From: Burkholderiales bacterium | Lineage (GTDB): Bacteria > Pseudomonadota > Gammaproteobacteria > Burkholderiales > JAEUOS01 | Reading direction: 5' to 3' | Length of the DNA: 64,000 bases | Assembly (NCBI GenBank): GCA_016790635.1 | Contig: JAEUOR010000010.1 | Location: forward strand, 62,001 to 126,000 | Part shown: positions 52,223-62,654 of the stretch, piece after piece | Numbering within the stretch: position 1 is the first letter of the stretch | Layout: every line of letters begins with the position of its first letter | The notes under the pieces: generated by a model | What the model saw: only the letters and a program-made list of their open reading frames with translations | Database searches by the model: none | Told to the model about the DNA's origin: nothing | Made by a program: the position numbers and the translations under genes

Positions 52223-53422
52223 ATGCGCGTCAGCACGCACATGATCCACGAGCGCGGAGCGCAGTCCATGCTGCGCCAGCAGGCGGCACTCCACCAGACC
52301 CAGCAGCAATTGGGCTCCGGCCAGCGCATCAGCCGTGCGGCCGACGACCCGACCGGCGCCGCTGCGGCCCTGAAGGGTGACCAGGCGCTGTCGCGCATTC
52401 GCATTCTCGAGTCCAACCAGGCTGCGGCAACTGCCTCGCTCAACCTCGGCGAATCCGCGTTGGGCGCCGCGGTGGATCTGGTGCAAAGCGCCCAGGAACT
52501 CCTGATTGCTGCGCAGTCCGGCGCCCTGAAGAGCGCCGACCGCGCCACCCTGGCCGACCGGCTGGACGACATCGCCCAGCAACTGCTGGCGGTGGCCAAT
52601 ACCCGCGACGGCTCGGGGAGCTACCTGTTCGGCGGCTTCGCCGACCTGGGGCCGCCATTCGCGCAGGTCGCCGGCGGCGCGACCTACAGCGGCGACGACG
52701 GCGGCCGTGAACTGGAAGTCGCGCCCGGACGCATGCTCGCGGTCTCGGCCGCTGGCAGCGAGATATTCATGCGCGTCAAGACCGGCAATGGCGTTTTCGC
52801 CACCGGCGCTGCCGCCGGCAATGCAGGTAGCGGCATGATCGACGCGGGTTCGGTCGTCGATGCGACCGCACTCACCGGTCATGCCTACGCCCTTAACTTC
52901 AGTGTCGCCGGTGCTGTCATCACCTACAGCGTTACCGACAGCACCACCGGTACACTCCTTTCGAGCGGCAACCCTTTCACTCCCGGGCAGTCAATCACTG
53001 TCGCGGGCATGCAGTTTTCGATCAACGGCGCGCCGGCCGCAGGCGACAGTTTCGGTCTCGCGCCCGCAGTCAACCGCAGCATCTTTCAGACCCTGGGGGA
53101 CGCCGCGACTGCGCTGCGCTCGGGGGGAAGCGCGGGCGTGCGTGCCAGTACGGTCAATGGCGCGCTGGCCGGCCTGGGCCAGGCGCTCGACCGAGTGTTG
53201 TCGGTGCAAAGCGAGTTCGGCTCGCGATTGGCCGAGATCGAGGCACACCAACGCGCCGCGAGCGGCGCCGCCATCGAGCACGAGCGGCGCAATGGCGATC
53301 TGCGCGACCTGGACTACGCGGCGGCGTCGGCACGCCTGGCGCGCGAGCAACTCACCCTGGAAGCCGCGCAACAGACCTTCGCGAAGGTGTCCCGCCTGTC
53401 GCTGTTTGACTACTTGCGCTAG
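52223..53422 (+). CDS. flgL: hook-filament junction protein FlgL
   Basis: 399 residues. FlgL (HAP3) is the second junction protein and resembles flagellin at its ends. The N-terminal QQQLGSGQRISRAADDPTGA is diagnostic; the C-terminus (YAAASARLAREQLTLEAAQQ) is the coiled-coil end. It closes the flg operon and is convergent with the GGDEF-EAL gene, 30 bases away, with no clear terminator. Confidence 0.94.
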   Translation: MRVSTHMIHERGAQSMLRQQAALHQTQQQLGSGQRISRAADDPTGAAAALKGDQALSRIRILESNQAAATASLNLGESALGAAVDLVQSAQELLIAAQSGALKSADRATLADRLDDIAQQLLAVANTRDGSGSYLFGGFADLGPPFAQVAGGATYSGDDGGRELEVAPGRMLAVSAAGSEIFMRVKTGNGVFATGAAAGNAGSGMIDAGSVVDATALTGHAYALNFSVAGAVITYSVTDSTTGTLLSSGNPFTPGQSITVAGMQFSINGAPAAGDSFGLAPAVNRSIFQTLGDAATALRSGGSAGVRASTVNGALAGLGQALDRVLSVQSEFGSRLAEIEAHQRAASGAAIEHERRNGDLRDLDYAAASARLAREQLTLEAAQQTFAKVSRLSLFDYLR

Positions 53423-53451
53423 GGGGCAGTGGCGGTCCAAAGTGCCTCGGC

Positions 53452-55617
53452 CTAGGCCGCGACCGCCGAGTCGAGGGCGGGGACCAGGGTCATGATGCGG
53501 CCGTTGTCGCCGAGCTTCCACTCCGCTTTTGGCCCGCTCGCCTGGTTGTCCTCGATCAAGCGCGTCACCTCCGCGGCAGGCACCGGCCGGCTGAAGAAGT
53601 AACCCTGCATCAGGTGGCAGCCGCGGCGTTGCAACAGGCGCATCTGCTCGCGTGTCTCCACGCCTTCGGCGATAGTTTCCAGGTTGAGGGCGTTGGCCAT
53701 TGCGATGATCGCGCCGGTGATTGCCTCGTTGTCGCTGTCGGGTTTCAAGTCGGTGACGAAAGAGCGGTCGATCTTGAGTTGATCGATGGCGAATTTCTTC
53801 AAATACGAGAGCGACGAATAGCCGGTGCCGAAGTCGTCGATCGACAGTCGCACCTGCAGCCGGGCCAGTCGTGCCAGGGTGTCGACGGTCGCCGACAGGT
53901 CGGCCATAAGCATCGTTTCGGTGATCTCGAGCTCGAGCAGGTGCCCGGGGATGCCGTTGCGGACCAGCAAGTCGCGCACGAATTCGACGAACCCCTCGCG
54001 CTGGAAGTGCACTCCCGGGATATTGACTGCTACGCGCACGGGTTGCAAGCCAGCGGCAAGCCAGTCGGCGGCCTGGCGCGCGGCGGTTTCCAGCGCCCAT
54101 TCGCCGAACGGAACGATCAGGCCGGTCTCCTCGGCGATGGGGATGAAGTCGCCTGGCGGCACGAGCCGGCCGCCATGCTGCCAGCGCATGAGAGCCTCGA
54201 CACCCGGGATGGTTCCCGCGCGGGCGTCGATCTGTGGCTGGTAGTGCAGGACAAGTTCCTCGCGTTCGAGTGCTTTGTGCAGGGCCTGCTCCAGTTCCCA
54301 GCGCTTGCGGTCCGCCAGGTTGAGCTCTGGTCGGTAGGCGGCAACGTTGTTGCGCCCCTGTCCCTTGACCGAGTACATGGCAGCATCGGCGTTGCGCAAC
54401 AGGGCCTCGGCGTTGTCGCCATCCTCCGGAAAGCGGGCGATTCCGACCGACGCGCTGATGAAATTGTCGCGACCCGCAATGGTGAAGGGCCTGCGCATGG
54501 CCTTGAGAATGCGCTCGGCGACGAGGCCCGGATGGTCCGGGTTGCCTACTTCGGTGAGCAGCACCACGAACTCGTCTCCGCCGAGCCGCGCCACGGCGTC
54601 GCCGTCCGTCTCGTCGGAGCGCACGCAGCGGCGCAGGCGATCGGCGACCTCGCGCAATACCAGGTCACCAACGGCATGGCCCTGCGAGTCGTTGATTTGC
54701 TTGAAGCGGTCGAGGTCGACGAACAGGGCTGCCAGACGTCCGTTGCGGCGCCGCGCGAGCTCGATGGCGGCGGAAAAGCGCTCACCGAACATGCGGCGGT
54801 TGGGCAGGCCTGTCAGGGTGTCAAAATTGGCCAGTGCGCGGATCTGCTCCTCCGCCTGACGGCGCTGGGTCACGTCCTGTATGGTGCCGGTCACGTGGAC
54901 CGGCCGCCCATCGGCGCCGCGCTCGGCTTCGCCGTCGATACGGACGTGGATGGCCTGGCCGGCGAAGTTTTCAATGCGGAACTCGATCGAAAGGTCATGG
55001 CCGGAGTCCATGAGCCGGCCCAGCTCGGCATCGAGTTGCGCCAGATCGTCGGGATGCACGCGGCGGCGAAAGTCGGCAAGGCGCAAGTCCAGGTGACCGG
55101 AGATGCCGAGAATGCTGTTGCACAGGTCCGATCCGAGCAGGCGCCCGTCGCCAACGTGCCACTCCCAGGAGCCAAGCCGCGCGATGCGCTGGGCGCGCGC
55201 AAGCTTGGCGCGACTGGCCTCCAGTTCGCTGCGCATGCCGGCCGCGCGCAGCAGGTAGCGGGTGCGCTGCGCCAGCAGTGTCCACTGGGTGGACTTGACG
55301 AAGAAATCGGTCGCACCCGCGTCGTACGCGTGTGCCACAGAGTCTTCGTCATCCAGGCCTGTCAGCATCAGTACCGGGACGTTGGCGCCGCCCGGCAGGG
55401 AGCGCATCGCACGGCAGGTCGCAAAGCCGTCCATGCCGGGCATCAACGCGTCGAGCAGAACGCAGTCCGGGCCGTTGCGGAAGTGCTCCAGCGCTTCCGG
55501 CCCGCTGCCAGCCTCGTCAACGACAAAGCCGTGCTTGGCCAGGATCGACGCGGTGATGAGACGCGTCACCGAGTCGTCGTCAACCAAGAGAATGCGTTCA
55601 TGCGAGGGCGGCTGCAT
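53452..55617 (-). CDS. response regulator with PAS, GGDEF and EAL domains
   Basis: 721 residues. Receiver (8-120, phosphoacceptor D56 in LLDALMPGMDG, Lys in FFVKS), PAS (about 145-260), GGDEF (346-350 intact) and EAL (E474-A-L476 intact, with later EITETML and DDFGTGYSSLSYLKKF). Both c-di-GMP synthesis and breakdown motifs are intact, and no RxxD inhibitory site precedes GGDEF. The net activity could be switched by phosphorylation. Its start overlaps the stop of the hybrid kinase by 20 bases, so that kinase is the likely partner. Confidence 0.93.
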   Translation of the reverse strand: MQPPSHERILLVDDDSVTRLITASILAKHGFVVDEAGSGPEALEHFRNGPDCVLLDALMPGMDGFATCRAMRSLPGGANVPVLMLTGLDDEDSVAHAYDAGATDFFVKSTQWTLLAQRTRYLLRAAGMRSELEASRAKLARAQRIARLGSWEWHVGDGRLLGSDLCNSILGISGHLDLRLADFRRRVHPDDLAQLDAELGRLMDSGHDLSIEFRIENFAGQAIHVRIDGEAERGADGRPVHVTGTIQDVTQRRQAEEQIRALANFDTLTGLPNRRMFGERFSAAIELARRRNGRLAALFVDLDRFKQINDSQGHAVGDLVLREVADRLRRCVRSDETDGDAVARLGGDEFVVLLTEVGNPDHPGLVAERILKAMRRPFTIAGRDNFISASVGIARFPEDGDNAEALLRNADAAMYSVKGQGRNNVAAYRPELNLADRKRWELEQALHKALEREELVLHYQPQIDARAGTIPGVEALMRWQHGGRLVPPGDFIPIAEETGLIVPFGEWALETAARQAADWLAAGLQPVRVAVNIPGVHFQREGFVEFVRDLLVRNGIPGHLLELEITETMLMADLSATVDTLARLARLQVRLSIDDFGTGYSSLSYLKKFAIDQLKIDRSFVTDLKPDSDNEAITGAIIAMANALNLETIAEGVETREQMRLLQRRGCHLMQGYFFSRPVPAAEVTRLIEDNQASGPKAEWKLGDNGRIMTLVPALDSAVAA

Positions 55618-58600
55618 CCCTGTTCTCCTTTTCGCGTGCCAGTTCGGTCAATGCCCGGTTCACGCGAGCGAACTCGACTTCGATGTCATCAAAGCAGATC
55701 CTTTTGCATTCGGCACCATTGCGGATATCCGCCTCGATGGCAGCGAAGCGGCTCGCCAGGGCGATGGCTCCGACGTTGGCGTGGCTGGACTTCAGTGTAT
55801 GGGCGGCATGCCGCGCTGCATCGCCATTCCCGGCTGCAATGGCCGTGCGCAGTTGACTTAACAGGGGCGGCGTGCTGGACAGAAAAGCACCGGCAACTCG
55901 GGCGATCAGGCCGCTCGCACCCTGCGCCTCCAGTTGCTTGAGTTTGCCGAGGGTCTCGGCGTCCAGCGGGGAGGCCTCGCCGGCAGGAACAATGGAAGTC
56001 CCTCCGGTACAGCCAGGTTGCTGCGTGGTCGGATGCGGTTCTGCAGCGGGCTTGCCTTCTTCGGATGACTGCGACAGGACCACTCGCGCTCCGGTGGCCA
56101 GCAAGACCGGAAGCGCCTGGGTGCGTGCCATTGGCAGCACGAGCGCATCTTCGGGCAGGCTGGTCGAGGCGAGCGGGTGTTGCTTGTCGATGAGCAGATT
56201 GAAAAGGAGCCCCCGCAAGGCTGCTTCGGAGAAAGGCTTTGTGAGGTAGTCCGTGAAGCCTGCTTCCAGGCACTTGTCACGGTCTCCGGCAAGCGCGTTT
56301 GCAGTCAGCGCGATCACCGGCACGTCGGCGCGCACCGCGAGCGGTCCGAACGGCCCTCCTCCGGCCCGGATCAGGCGCACGGCTTCAAAGCCGTCCATCT
56401 CCGGCATCTGGCAGTCCATGAGGAGTACATCGAAGGCGGAATTCGAGAGTGTCTCGAGCGCCTCGCGGCCGTGGATCGCGGTGGCGTGCGAGCATCCGAT
56501 CCTGTCGAGCATCGCGATGGCAATCTCGCGGTTGACCGGGTTGTCCTCGACCACCAGGACCCGTCCGGCGAGGCTGGCGGCCTGGCGCTCGGCTGGCGCG
56601 CGTGCTTCCGACACGCGCGGATTGAGTGCGGCTGCCAGCGCGCGCCGCAACTCTCCCTGGCGAACCGGCTTTTCGACCAGGAACAGAACGCCGGCATCAC
56701 GCGCGCGCGCTTCCTCGGCGGTGGACGGCAACGAGCTCAACATGATGACCGGGAGCCCGGTCAGGCGTGCGTTTAGGCGCAGCTTCTCGGTCAGTTCCAG
56801 GCCGCAGATGCCGGGCATGCGCATGTCGATGACCGCAGCCTCGAAGGGGCGGCCGGCCTTGAGACCTGCCTCCAGGAGCTCCATTGCTTCCCGCCCGCCG
56901 GAAGCCACCGCACAGCCCAGGCCCCAATGCTCGATCTGCTGCTTCAGTATGGTGCGGTTGGTCGCATTGTCCTCGACCACCAGCAGGCGTCGTCCGGTCA
57001 GTGCCGGCAATGTCGGGCGATCGGAGGCGTCGGCCGGCCCCAGAGGCAGATCGATGCAAAAGCGGAATGTCGAACCAACGCCGGGCTCGCTCTCTGCGGC
57101 GATGGTGCCCCCCATCATCTGTACCAGTTGCCTGCTGATCGCCAGTCCCAGTCCGGTGCCGCCGTAGCGCTTGGTCGTGGACGACGATCCCTGCTCGAAA
57201 ACGCGAAACAGTCGACTCTGCACCTCTTCACTCATGCCTATACCGGTGTCGCGCACGCTGAACGTGAGGCGCACTGTGTCCGGCGCCACGTCGGCAGCGG
57301 CGACGGAGAGCATGACCTCGCCGGTTTCGGTGAACTTGACGGCGTTGCCGGCCAGGTTGATCAGTACCTGCCGGATACGGCCGGCGTCACCCATGACATG
57401 GCGCGGCAACTGCGGCGGAGCGTCGTAGAGCAGTTCGATCCTCTTTTGGTGCGCTCGCGGCGCCAACAAGAGCGCGACGTCTTCGATCAAATCGGGCAGA
57501 TCGAAGGACTCCACGATGAGCTCGAGTTTGCCGGCCTCGATCTTCGAGAAGTCGAGGATGTCGTTGATGATCTCGAGCAGCGCCTCGCCGGAGCGATAGG
57601 CAGTCTCGGCGAAGCGGCGCTGGCGGTCGTCCAGTCCTGTTCCCATCAAGAGTTCAGTCATCCCCATGACGCCGTTCATGGGCGTGCGGATCTCATGGCT
57701 CATGTTGGCCAGGAACTGCGACTTGGCGTGGTTGGCCGCCTCGGCCTGGTCCTTGGCGATGTACAGGGCTTCCTGTTGCAGGCGGTGCTGCGTGATGTCC
57801 TTGCAGATCCCGTGGACCCGGATGTCGCCATCGTCCAGGCGCAGTGCCTGGGTCTGCAGCGACAGCCAGCGCAGGCCGCGCTCGCGATGATGGATGCGGA
57901 ACTCGATGTAGACCGGTTCGAGTGCCTGTTCCATGCGCTCGCGCACCTCGAACAGTTCCAAGTCCTCATCGTGGACCAGGCGTTTCATGCAATGCGGATC
58001 GTCGTACAGTTCTTCCGGGGTGATGCCGCATACATGCTGCACTGCCGGGTTGACGTAGAAGACCCGCGAGTTGTCCGGCGTGCTGATGAACACTTGATCC
58101 TGCATGGTGTCGGCGAACAGTCGAAAGCGCTGCTCGGAGTCCTCCAGCGCCTTTTGCGCGCTGACCCGCTCGGTGACGTCCTCTGCGATTCCCAGGAGGA
58201 ACGCCGGCGCCCCGTTCGCGCCTATGACCGGCACCTTGCGCACGCGCATGATGCGATGGGTGGCATGCGCGGTGCGCACCACCTGCGTGGGGATGTCGAT
58301 GATGCGTCCGCCGTCCAGGGCTTCGCGGTCGGTAGCCTCGGCGGCGTCGGCGTAGGCTGACGGAAACAGATGCCAGTCGTTGCTGCCCAGCATCTCGCTG
58401 CGGTCCATGCCGAGCGCTTCCTCGAAGGATCGGTTGATGCGGACGTAGGTGAGGTCGTGCGCCTCCTTCACGTAGAACATCGTCGGCAGGTTGTCGATGA
58501 GCGAGTTGAGGAAAGCGTCGGTGCGCTCCATCTCCGCCTCGCGGCGCTTGCGCTCGGTGATGTCCAGCTCGATGGCCATGAAGCGCTCGATCACGCCATC

Positions 58601-60028
58601 CGGGCCGTGGATAGGCTGTATTTCGAGCGCCAACCAGTATTCGCGGCCGTCCTTGGCGACATTGAGTATTTCGCTGCTGAATCCGCGGCCGGCGTCGAGC
58701 GCAGCGCGAATCGCCTCGCGCGTGCCGACGTCGGTGTCAGGCCCTTGCAGGAACGACCCCGGCGTGCGGCCGGCCACCTCGGCCAGTGTCCAGCCGGAGA
58801 TGCGCGTGAAGCCGTCGTTGACCCATTCGATGCATCCCTTGTCGTCAGTGATGACGACCGCGTTGTCGGTGCGGGCGGCCACCAGCGCCAGGGTGCGCGC
58901 TTCTCGCTCTCTTTGCGCGAGTTCGGCGCTGCGCAGCTCGGCTTCGCGACGCGCCTCGTCGATCGAGGCGTTGCGCTCTTCGAGCGCGGCGGTCATGGTT
59001 TCGATGGCGCGTTTGAGCGAGACGATTTCGTTTGCGCTTTCGCTCGCGCGCCCGAGCGGCGCGCCATGCGCTGCGCAGGTCGCCTCGGCATTGGCGCGCA
59101 GGCGCTTCAACGGTCGCGTGAGGGAGAGGGTCAGCCAGGCGCCCAGGCCAATCGCGATCAACAAGGTGACCCCGCCGGCGAACGCAATCCCGTTACGTAC
59201 CTCAGCGCGGCCCGCCGCCAGGGGCGTCGCGTCCATGTCGATGATGGCCACGAAGGTCTGATTGAGCAATCGGACCGGCTGGTAGAGCTGGAAGCGCCGG
59301 GCGTCGGGGAGCTCCACCGCCACTGCGCGTCCGTCACCGATCACCGTGTCGATGTGCGTCTGGATGACGCGTGTCGTCGTCGTGCCGCCGCTCGACGAGG
59401 CCCAAACGCCGTAGCCGGTGGCGAACGAGACGCTGGCGCCGGTCGACTCGGCCAGGCGCGAGGCCAGTGCATCGCCGATCAACGAGCCAACCGTGAGTGC
59501 ACCGATCACTTGGCCATTGCGCAAGACAGGCACGGACGCGCGCAACATCACGCCACCACGGCTGCGTTCCACCGCGATCGAGTCCTCGCCGGACAGGGCG
59601 CGCGCGACCGCGCGCGAGGCGTCTGCGTTGGTACGTGCCCCGGCGCCGTCGATGCGAACCACCTCGCGTTCCTGACGGTCGGTGGCGGCGATCACGTCGA
59701 CCGCGTGGTCGACACGCAGGCGCGCCAGGAGGCCCGACAGGGCGCGCCGATCGCCCTCGTCGGCGCGCGCGAACGCGCCGGACAAGGCGCCGTTCTGCTT
59801 GAGTGCGCGCGCGGCGGCTTCCAGGCGCGGGACCTCGCTTTTCACCAGGCTGGCGACGGTCAGCGCGACCGAGTCAGCGTTGCGCTGTGCTTCCGAACGC
59901 AGCGCCGCTGTCAGAGCCCGGTCTCCAGCAATCAGCCCCAGGGCCAGCGGCACGGCTGCCACCACGACCAGGAGGCAGACAAGCGGCACGGCCAGCGGCC
60001 GGTGCTTGAACAATGCGGACAGTCTCAT
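55598..60028 (-). CDS. hybrid sensor histidine kinase with two receivers and HPt
   Basis: 1476 residues. TM helices at about 12-33 and 279-301 flank a periplasmic Cache-like sensor; HAMP (305-355), three PAS domains (about 380-495, 505-620, 630-750), HisKA with H778 in [16 protein letters not shown], HATPase (about 885-995, [18 protein letters not shown]), REC1 (D1068), REC2 (D1205) and a C-terminal HPt (H1410 in [12 protein letters not shown]). This is a complete phosphorelay in one chain. It is followed by the GGDEF-EAL regulator with overlapping ends. ATG at 60028 is used; a longer frame lies in the leader. A weak sigma-28-like site is at 60146-60172. Confidence 0.93.
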   Translation of the reverse strand: MRLSALFKHRPLAVPLVCLLVVVAAVPLALGLIAGDRALTAALRSEAQRNADSVALTVASLVKSEVPRLEAAARALKQNGALSGAFARADEGDRRALSGLLARLRVDHAVDVIAATDRQEREVVRIDGAGARTNADASRAVARALSGEDSIAVERSRGGVMLRASVPVLRNGQVIGALTVGSLIGDALASRLAESTGASVSFATGYGVWASSSGGTTTTRVIQTHIDTVIGDGRAVAVELPDARRFQLYQPVRLLNQTFVAIIDMDATPLAAGRAEVRNGIAFAGGVTLLIAIGLGAWLTLSLTRPLKRLRANAEATCAAHGAPLGRASESANEIVSLKRAIETMTAALEERNASIDEARREAELRSAELAQREREARTLALVAARTDNAVVITDDKGCIEWVNDGFTRISGWTLAEVAGRTPGSFLQGPDTDVGTREAIRAALDAGRGFSSEILNVAKDGREYWLALEIQPIHGPDGVIERFMAIELDITERKRREAEMERTDAFLNSLIDNLPTMFYVKEAHDLTYVRINRSFEEALGMDRSEMLGSNDWHLFPSAYADAAEATDREALDGGRIIDIPTQVVRTAHATHRIMRVRKVPVIGANGAPAFLLGIAEDVTERVSAQKALEDSEQRFRLFADTMQDQVFISTPDNSRVFYVNPAVQHVCGITPEELYDDPHCMKRLVHDEDLELFEVRERMEQALEPVYIEFRIHHRERGLRWLSLQTQALRLDDGDIRVHGICKDITQHRLQQEALYIAKDQAEAANHAKSQFLANMSHEIRTPMNGVMGMTELLMGTGLDDRQRRFAETAYRSGEALLEIINDILDFSKIEAGKLELIVESFDLPDLIEDVALLLAPRAHQKRIELLYDAPPQLPRHVMGDAGRIRQVLINLAGNAVKFTETGEVMLSVAAADVAPDTVRLTFSVRDTGIGMSEEVQSRLFRVFEQGSSSTTKRYGGTGLGLAISRQLVQMMGGTIAAESEPGVGSTFRFCIDLPLGPADASDRPTLPALTGRRLLVVEDNATNRTILKQQIEHWGLGCAVASGGREAMELLEAGLKAGRPFEAAVIDMRMPGICGLELTEKLRLNARLTGLPVIMLSSLPSTAEEARARDAGVLFLVEKPVRQGELRRALAAALNPRVSEARAPAERQAASLAGRVLVVEDNPVNREIAIAMLDRIGCSHATAIHGREALETLSNSAFDVLLMDCQMPEMDGFEAVRLIRAGGGPFGPLAVRADVPVIALTANALAGDRDKCLEAGFTDYLTKPFSEAALRGLLFNLLIDKQHPLASTSLPEDALVLPMARTQALPVLLATGARVVLSQSSEEGKPAAEPHPTTQQPGCTGGTSIVPAGEASPLDAETLGKLKQLEAQGASGLIARVAGAFLSSTPPLLSQLRTAIAAGNGDAARHAAHTLKSSHANVGAIALASRFAAIEADIRNGAECKRICFDDIEVEFARVNRALTELAREKENRDAAALA

Positions 60029-60176
60029 GGACGCACGCACCAGGACTGCGGACCTGTGGCAGGTGCGCGGCGTTGCGCTGCGCTGGCAAGGAGAAGAAAC
60101 ACCGTCTGGACCCGTGTGGCTGCCGCTCGTGCGGCTGACCACAGGTTGACGGCGCGTTGGCCGGGTTCTTGAGCTT

Positions 60177-60620
60177 TTAGTGAACCAGGGCGCGGCCGGC
60201 GAATCCGCTACCTGCCGCCAATCCAGGCGCGCCGCTGGCCAGTTGCGCGACGCGCAGGGCCAGGAGATTGCCGACCCGCGCTGCAAGTTCGGCCTGTACC
60301 GCAGGGGTAGCCAGGAAGTCGCTGGCGCCGTGCCGCAAGGCACTGGCGGCTACCTGCTCGAAGCCGCGCGGCAGCAGCAGCACCAGCGGCACGCCCGCCA
60401 TATGGGGTAGGGCACGCAGCCGGCGAATCAGTTCGATGCCATTGGTGGCACGCATGAGCATGTCGACCAGCACCAGGTCCGGCGTGTGGTTTTCGCACCA
60501 GTCCAGTGCACTTGCCGGATGGGAAAAGCCACGCACAGGGTCGTCCGGCACCGCCGCGCCGGTCATGGCGATGAGAGTGGCCAACTCGGTGCTGCGATCA
60601 CAGACGATGAGGATCGACAT
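60177..60620 (-). CDS. degenerate receiver-domain protein
   Basis: 147 residues, a stand-alone receiver. The phosphoacceptor Asp is kept in LVLVDMLM. The acidic pair that binds magnesium is reduced to a single Asp (ILIVCDRS), and the conserved Lys after beta-5 is missing (DFLATPAV). It may be phosphorylated poorly or work without phosphate. A near-consensus sigma-28 promoter lies 40 bases upstream and 148 bases separate it from the hybrid kinase. It is thus likely the first gene of a FliA-controlled operon. Confidence 0.8.
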   Translation of the reverse strand: MSILIVCDRSTELATLIAMTGAAVPDDPVRGFSHPASALDWCENHTPDLVLVDMLMRATNGIELIRRLRALPHMAGVPLVLLLPRGFEQVAASALRHGASDFLATPAVQAELAARVGNLLALRVAQLASGAPGLAAGSGFAGRALVH

Positions 60621-60659
60621 GGTCGGGTGCGGTGGAAGATCATCAGGACAGGTAGTGCT

Positions 60660-60686
60660 CTATCGGCAGTTCGGCGCCGGACTTTA
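60660..60686 (-). promoter_or_regulatory. sigma-28 (FliA) promoter for the receiver/hybrid kinase operon
   Basis: On the minus strand TAAAGTCC (60686-60679), 11 bases, then GCCGATAG (60667-60660). It matches the consensus TAAAGTTT-N11-GCCGATAA at 13 of 16 positions, with GCCGATA complete. The start near 60653 gives a leader of about 33 bases to the ATG at 60620. This ties the sensory genes downstream to late flagellar expression. Confidence 0.75.
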
Positions 60687-60873
60687 GGGCTCCTGCTGAC
60701 AGGATTTGGCCGGTCAAAGGCGCACTAATTGCCCGCTGCGCGGCCGCGCACCGGGCTTATGCTGGCGTTCAGTTTGGCAATTTTCTGCCGATACGAAACT
60801 GTCACGGCGTCGTCGCCGCGTCGCCCGGATGGCGGCCTGCTGCGGCGCCGTCCATCGAAATCGCCGATCCATC

Positions 60874-62640
60874 ATGACCGCCAGCGTCGCCCCCGCCAAC
60901 GCCACTGAACTGGCGCGTGAGACCATTCGCGCCCTGGCCGTCAAGCGCATCGCCCCCACGCCGGACAACTATGCGCGGGTCTATTCCGAGTTCGCCGGAG
61001 ACGACTGCGTCCATCCAGCCCTGCGCGTCATCGAGAAGGTTGTGGCCGTGCTGGCGCAGCGGCCCGGCCTCGCGGGCCTGGCAGCGGCCCCGCGACGTGG
61101 GCGTTGGCCGGATATCGAAGAGGCACTGATCGCGCTGGCACCCCCGGAACCCGACGGTCCTCTTTGGGCCGCGCTTCTGCGTGACCTGCTGCGCCAATGG
61201 GAAGCGCGCCAGGACGGGTTGCCGCAGGGGCGCAAGCGCGAAGCGTTCGAGCACGTCCTGGATGCTTCGCGCAGCGATTCCGCCAAGCTGCGTCAGCGTC
61301 TGGGCGCATTGGTGAAGTCCTGGAGCGAAGCGCCGCCGGCTCGCGCTCTCGAGGTGGCGGGCGGCGCTACGGCCGAACCGGCCGCACTCGCCGCACCGTC
61401 TTCCCCCCAGGTCATGGAACCTGCCGTGCAGGGCACTGCGTCTACGGTGCGTGCCGCTGCGGACCTGTTGGCGGAGACCATCGAGCTGGCGGCAACCGAC
61501 AGGCTTTCTCACGCGCCGGAACTGGCGCTGGCTGCGGAGTCGCTTGCTGCGCAGGCCCGGCGTGCGCAATGCGTGCGCGACTTCGTGCTGCTTGGCGACG
61601 CGCTGCGTCGCTTCCTGCGCAGTGTTTCGGCGCGCGGCGAATCCGCTGACGCGCTGGTGCGCGGACTGCTCACGCTCTTGCGCGTGCTCATGGACAACAT
61701 CGGCGCGGTCGGCGGGGATCGCTGGCTCAAGGAGCAGCTCGCGCGTGCCGACCGGCTCATCGAGGAGCCGCTCGACGTGCGCGCCCTGCGCGAGGCCGAG
61801 CGCGGCTTTCGCGAGGCGGCGCATCGGCAGGCGGTTCTCAAGGACAGCCTCGACGAAGCACAGAACGCCTTGAAGTCCATGGCTGGTCTCCTGATCGATC
61901 GTCTCGGCGTCTTGGGCGAGTCAGCGGACGGCTATCACGACCGTTTCACCCGCCATGCCGAAAAAATCGCTGCGGCAGGGGATATCGCCGAACTGTCCGC
62001 AGTCATCAGCGAATTGGTGGGTGACACGCGCGAGGCGCGCGACGACTTGAAGCGCACGCGCGATGAACTGGTCGCCGCGCGCCGCGAGGCCGATCTGCGT
62101 GCAGCGCAGGTGCGCGCGCTGGAAGCGGAACTGGAGTCTGCCGGGGCGCATGCACGCGAAGACCAGCTCACGCAAGTGCTCAATCGACGTGGCCTGGAAG
62201 AGGCGTTCACGGTGGCGGTGGCCGCGGCCGTGCGCAGTGGTGAAGCGTTGTCGATCGGACTCCTGGACGTGGACAACTTCAAGGCTCTCAACGACCGGCT
62301 CGGGCATCAGGCCGGCGATGAGGCGCTCAGGCACCTGGCCGCCACGCTTCGCGCGGCGCTGCGTCCCGGCGACGTGGTGGCACGCTACGGTGGTGAAGAG
62401 TTCGTGATCCTCTTGCCGAATGCTGACGTCGAGGCAGCGCGCGAGATCATGGTGCGGGTCCAGCGTGCGCTGACGCGGCGCTTTTTCCTGCACGACAACG
62501 AGCGTGTGCTGATCACCTTCTCGGCCGGGGTCGCCGCATGGCAGCCTGGTGAGGAGCGGGAGGCAGCAATCGCACGCGCCGACGGCGCGATGTACCGGGC
62601 CAAGAAGAGCGGCAAGAATCGGGTTTGCGTGGCCGAGTGA
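60874..62640 (+). CDS. diguanylate cyclase (GGDEF) with long helical N-terminus
   Basis: 588 residues, cytoplasmic. About 400 N-terminal residues are helical and coiled-coil rich, beginning MTASVAPANATELARETIR and including PTPDNYARVYSEF, a domain seen in some proteobacterial cyclases. The C-terminal cyclase has GGEEF at 506-510 and an RxxD inhibitory site (RPGD) exactly five residues before it. It makes c-di-GMP with product inhibition. I chose the ATG at 60874 over in-frame starts further up. A PAS sensor gene starts 14 bases after its stop. Confidence 0.88.
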   Translation: MTASVAPANATELARETIRALAVKRIAPTPDNYARVYSEFAGDDCVHPALRVIEKVVAVLAQRPGLAGLAAAPRRGRWPDIEEALIALAPPEPDGPLWAALLRDLLRQWEARQDGLPQGRKREAFEHVLDASRSDSAKLRQRLGALVKSWSEAPPARALEVAGGATAEPAALAAPSSPQVMEPAVQGTASTVRAAADLLAETIELAATDRLSHAPELALAAESLAAQARRAQCVRDFVLLGDALRRFLRSVSARGESADALVRGLLTLLRVLMDNIGAVGGDRWLKEQLARADRLIEEPLDVRALREAERGFREAAHRQAVLKDSLDEAQNALKSMAGLLIDRLGVLGESADGYHDRFTRHAEKIAAAGDIAELSAVISELVGDTREARDDLKRTRDELVAARREADLRAAQVRALEAELESAGAHAREDQLTQVLNRRGLEEAFTVAVAAAVRSGEALSIGLLDVDNFKALNDRLGHQAGDEALRHLAATLRAALRPGDVVARYGGEEFVILLPNADVEAAREIMVRVQRALTRRFFLHDNERVLITFSAGVAAWQPGEEREAAIARADGAMYRAKKSGKNRVCVAE

Positions 62641-62654
62641 GCACGATCTTGGGA

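Noticed and set aside
50285..52882. An 865-codon open frame on the minus strand across flgK and flgL
   Set aside because: Antisense to two well-defined junction genes; no recognisable domain, so a shadow of high GC third positions.
53614..55941. A 775-codon plus-strand frame opposite the GGDEF-EAL gene
   Set aside because: Antisense shadow; the minus-strand gene has intact receiver, GGDEF and EAL motifs.
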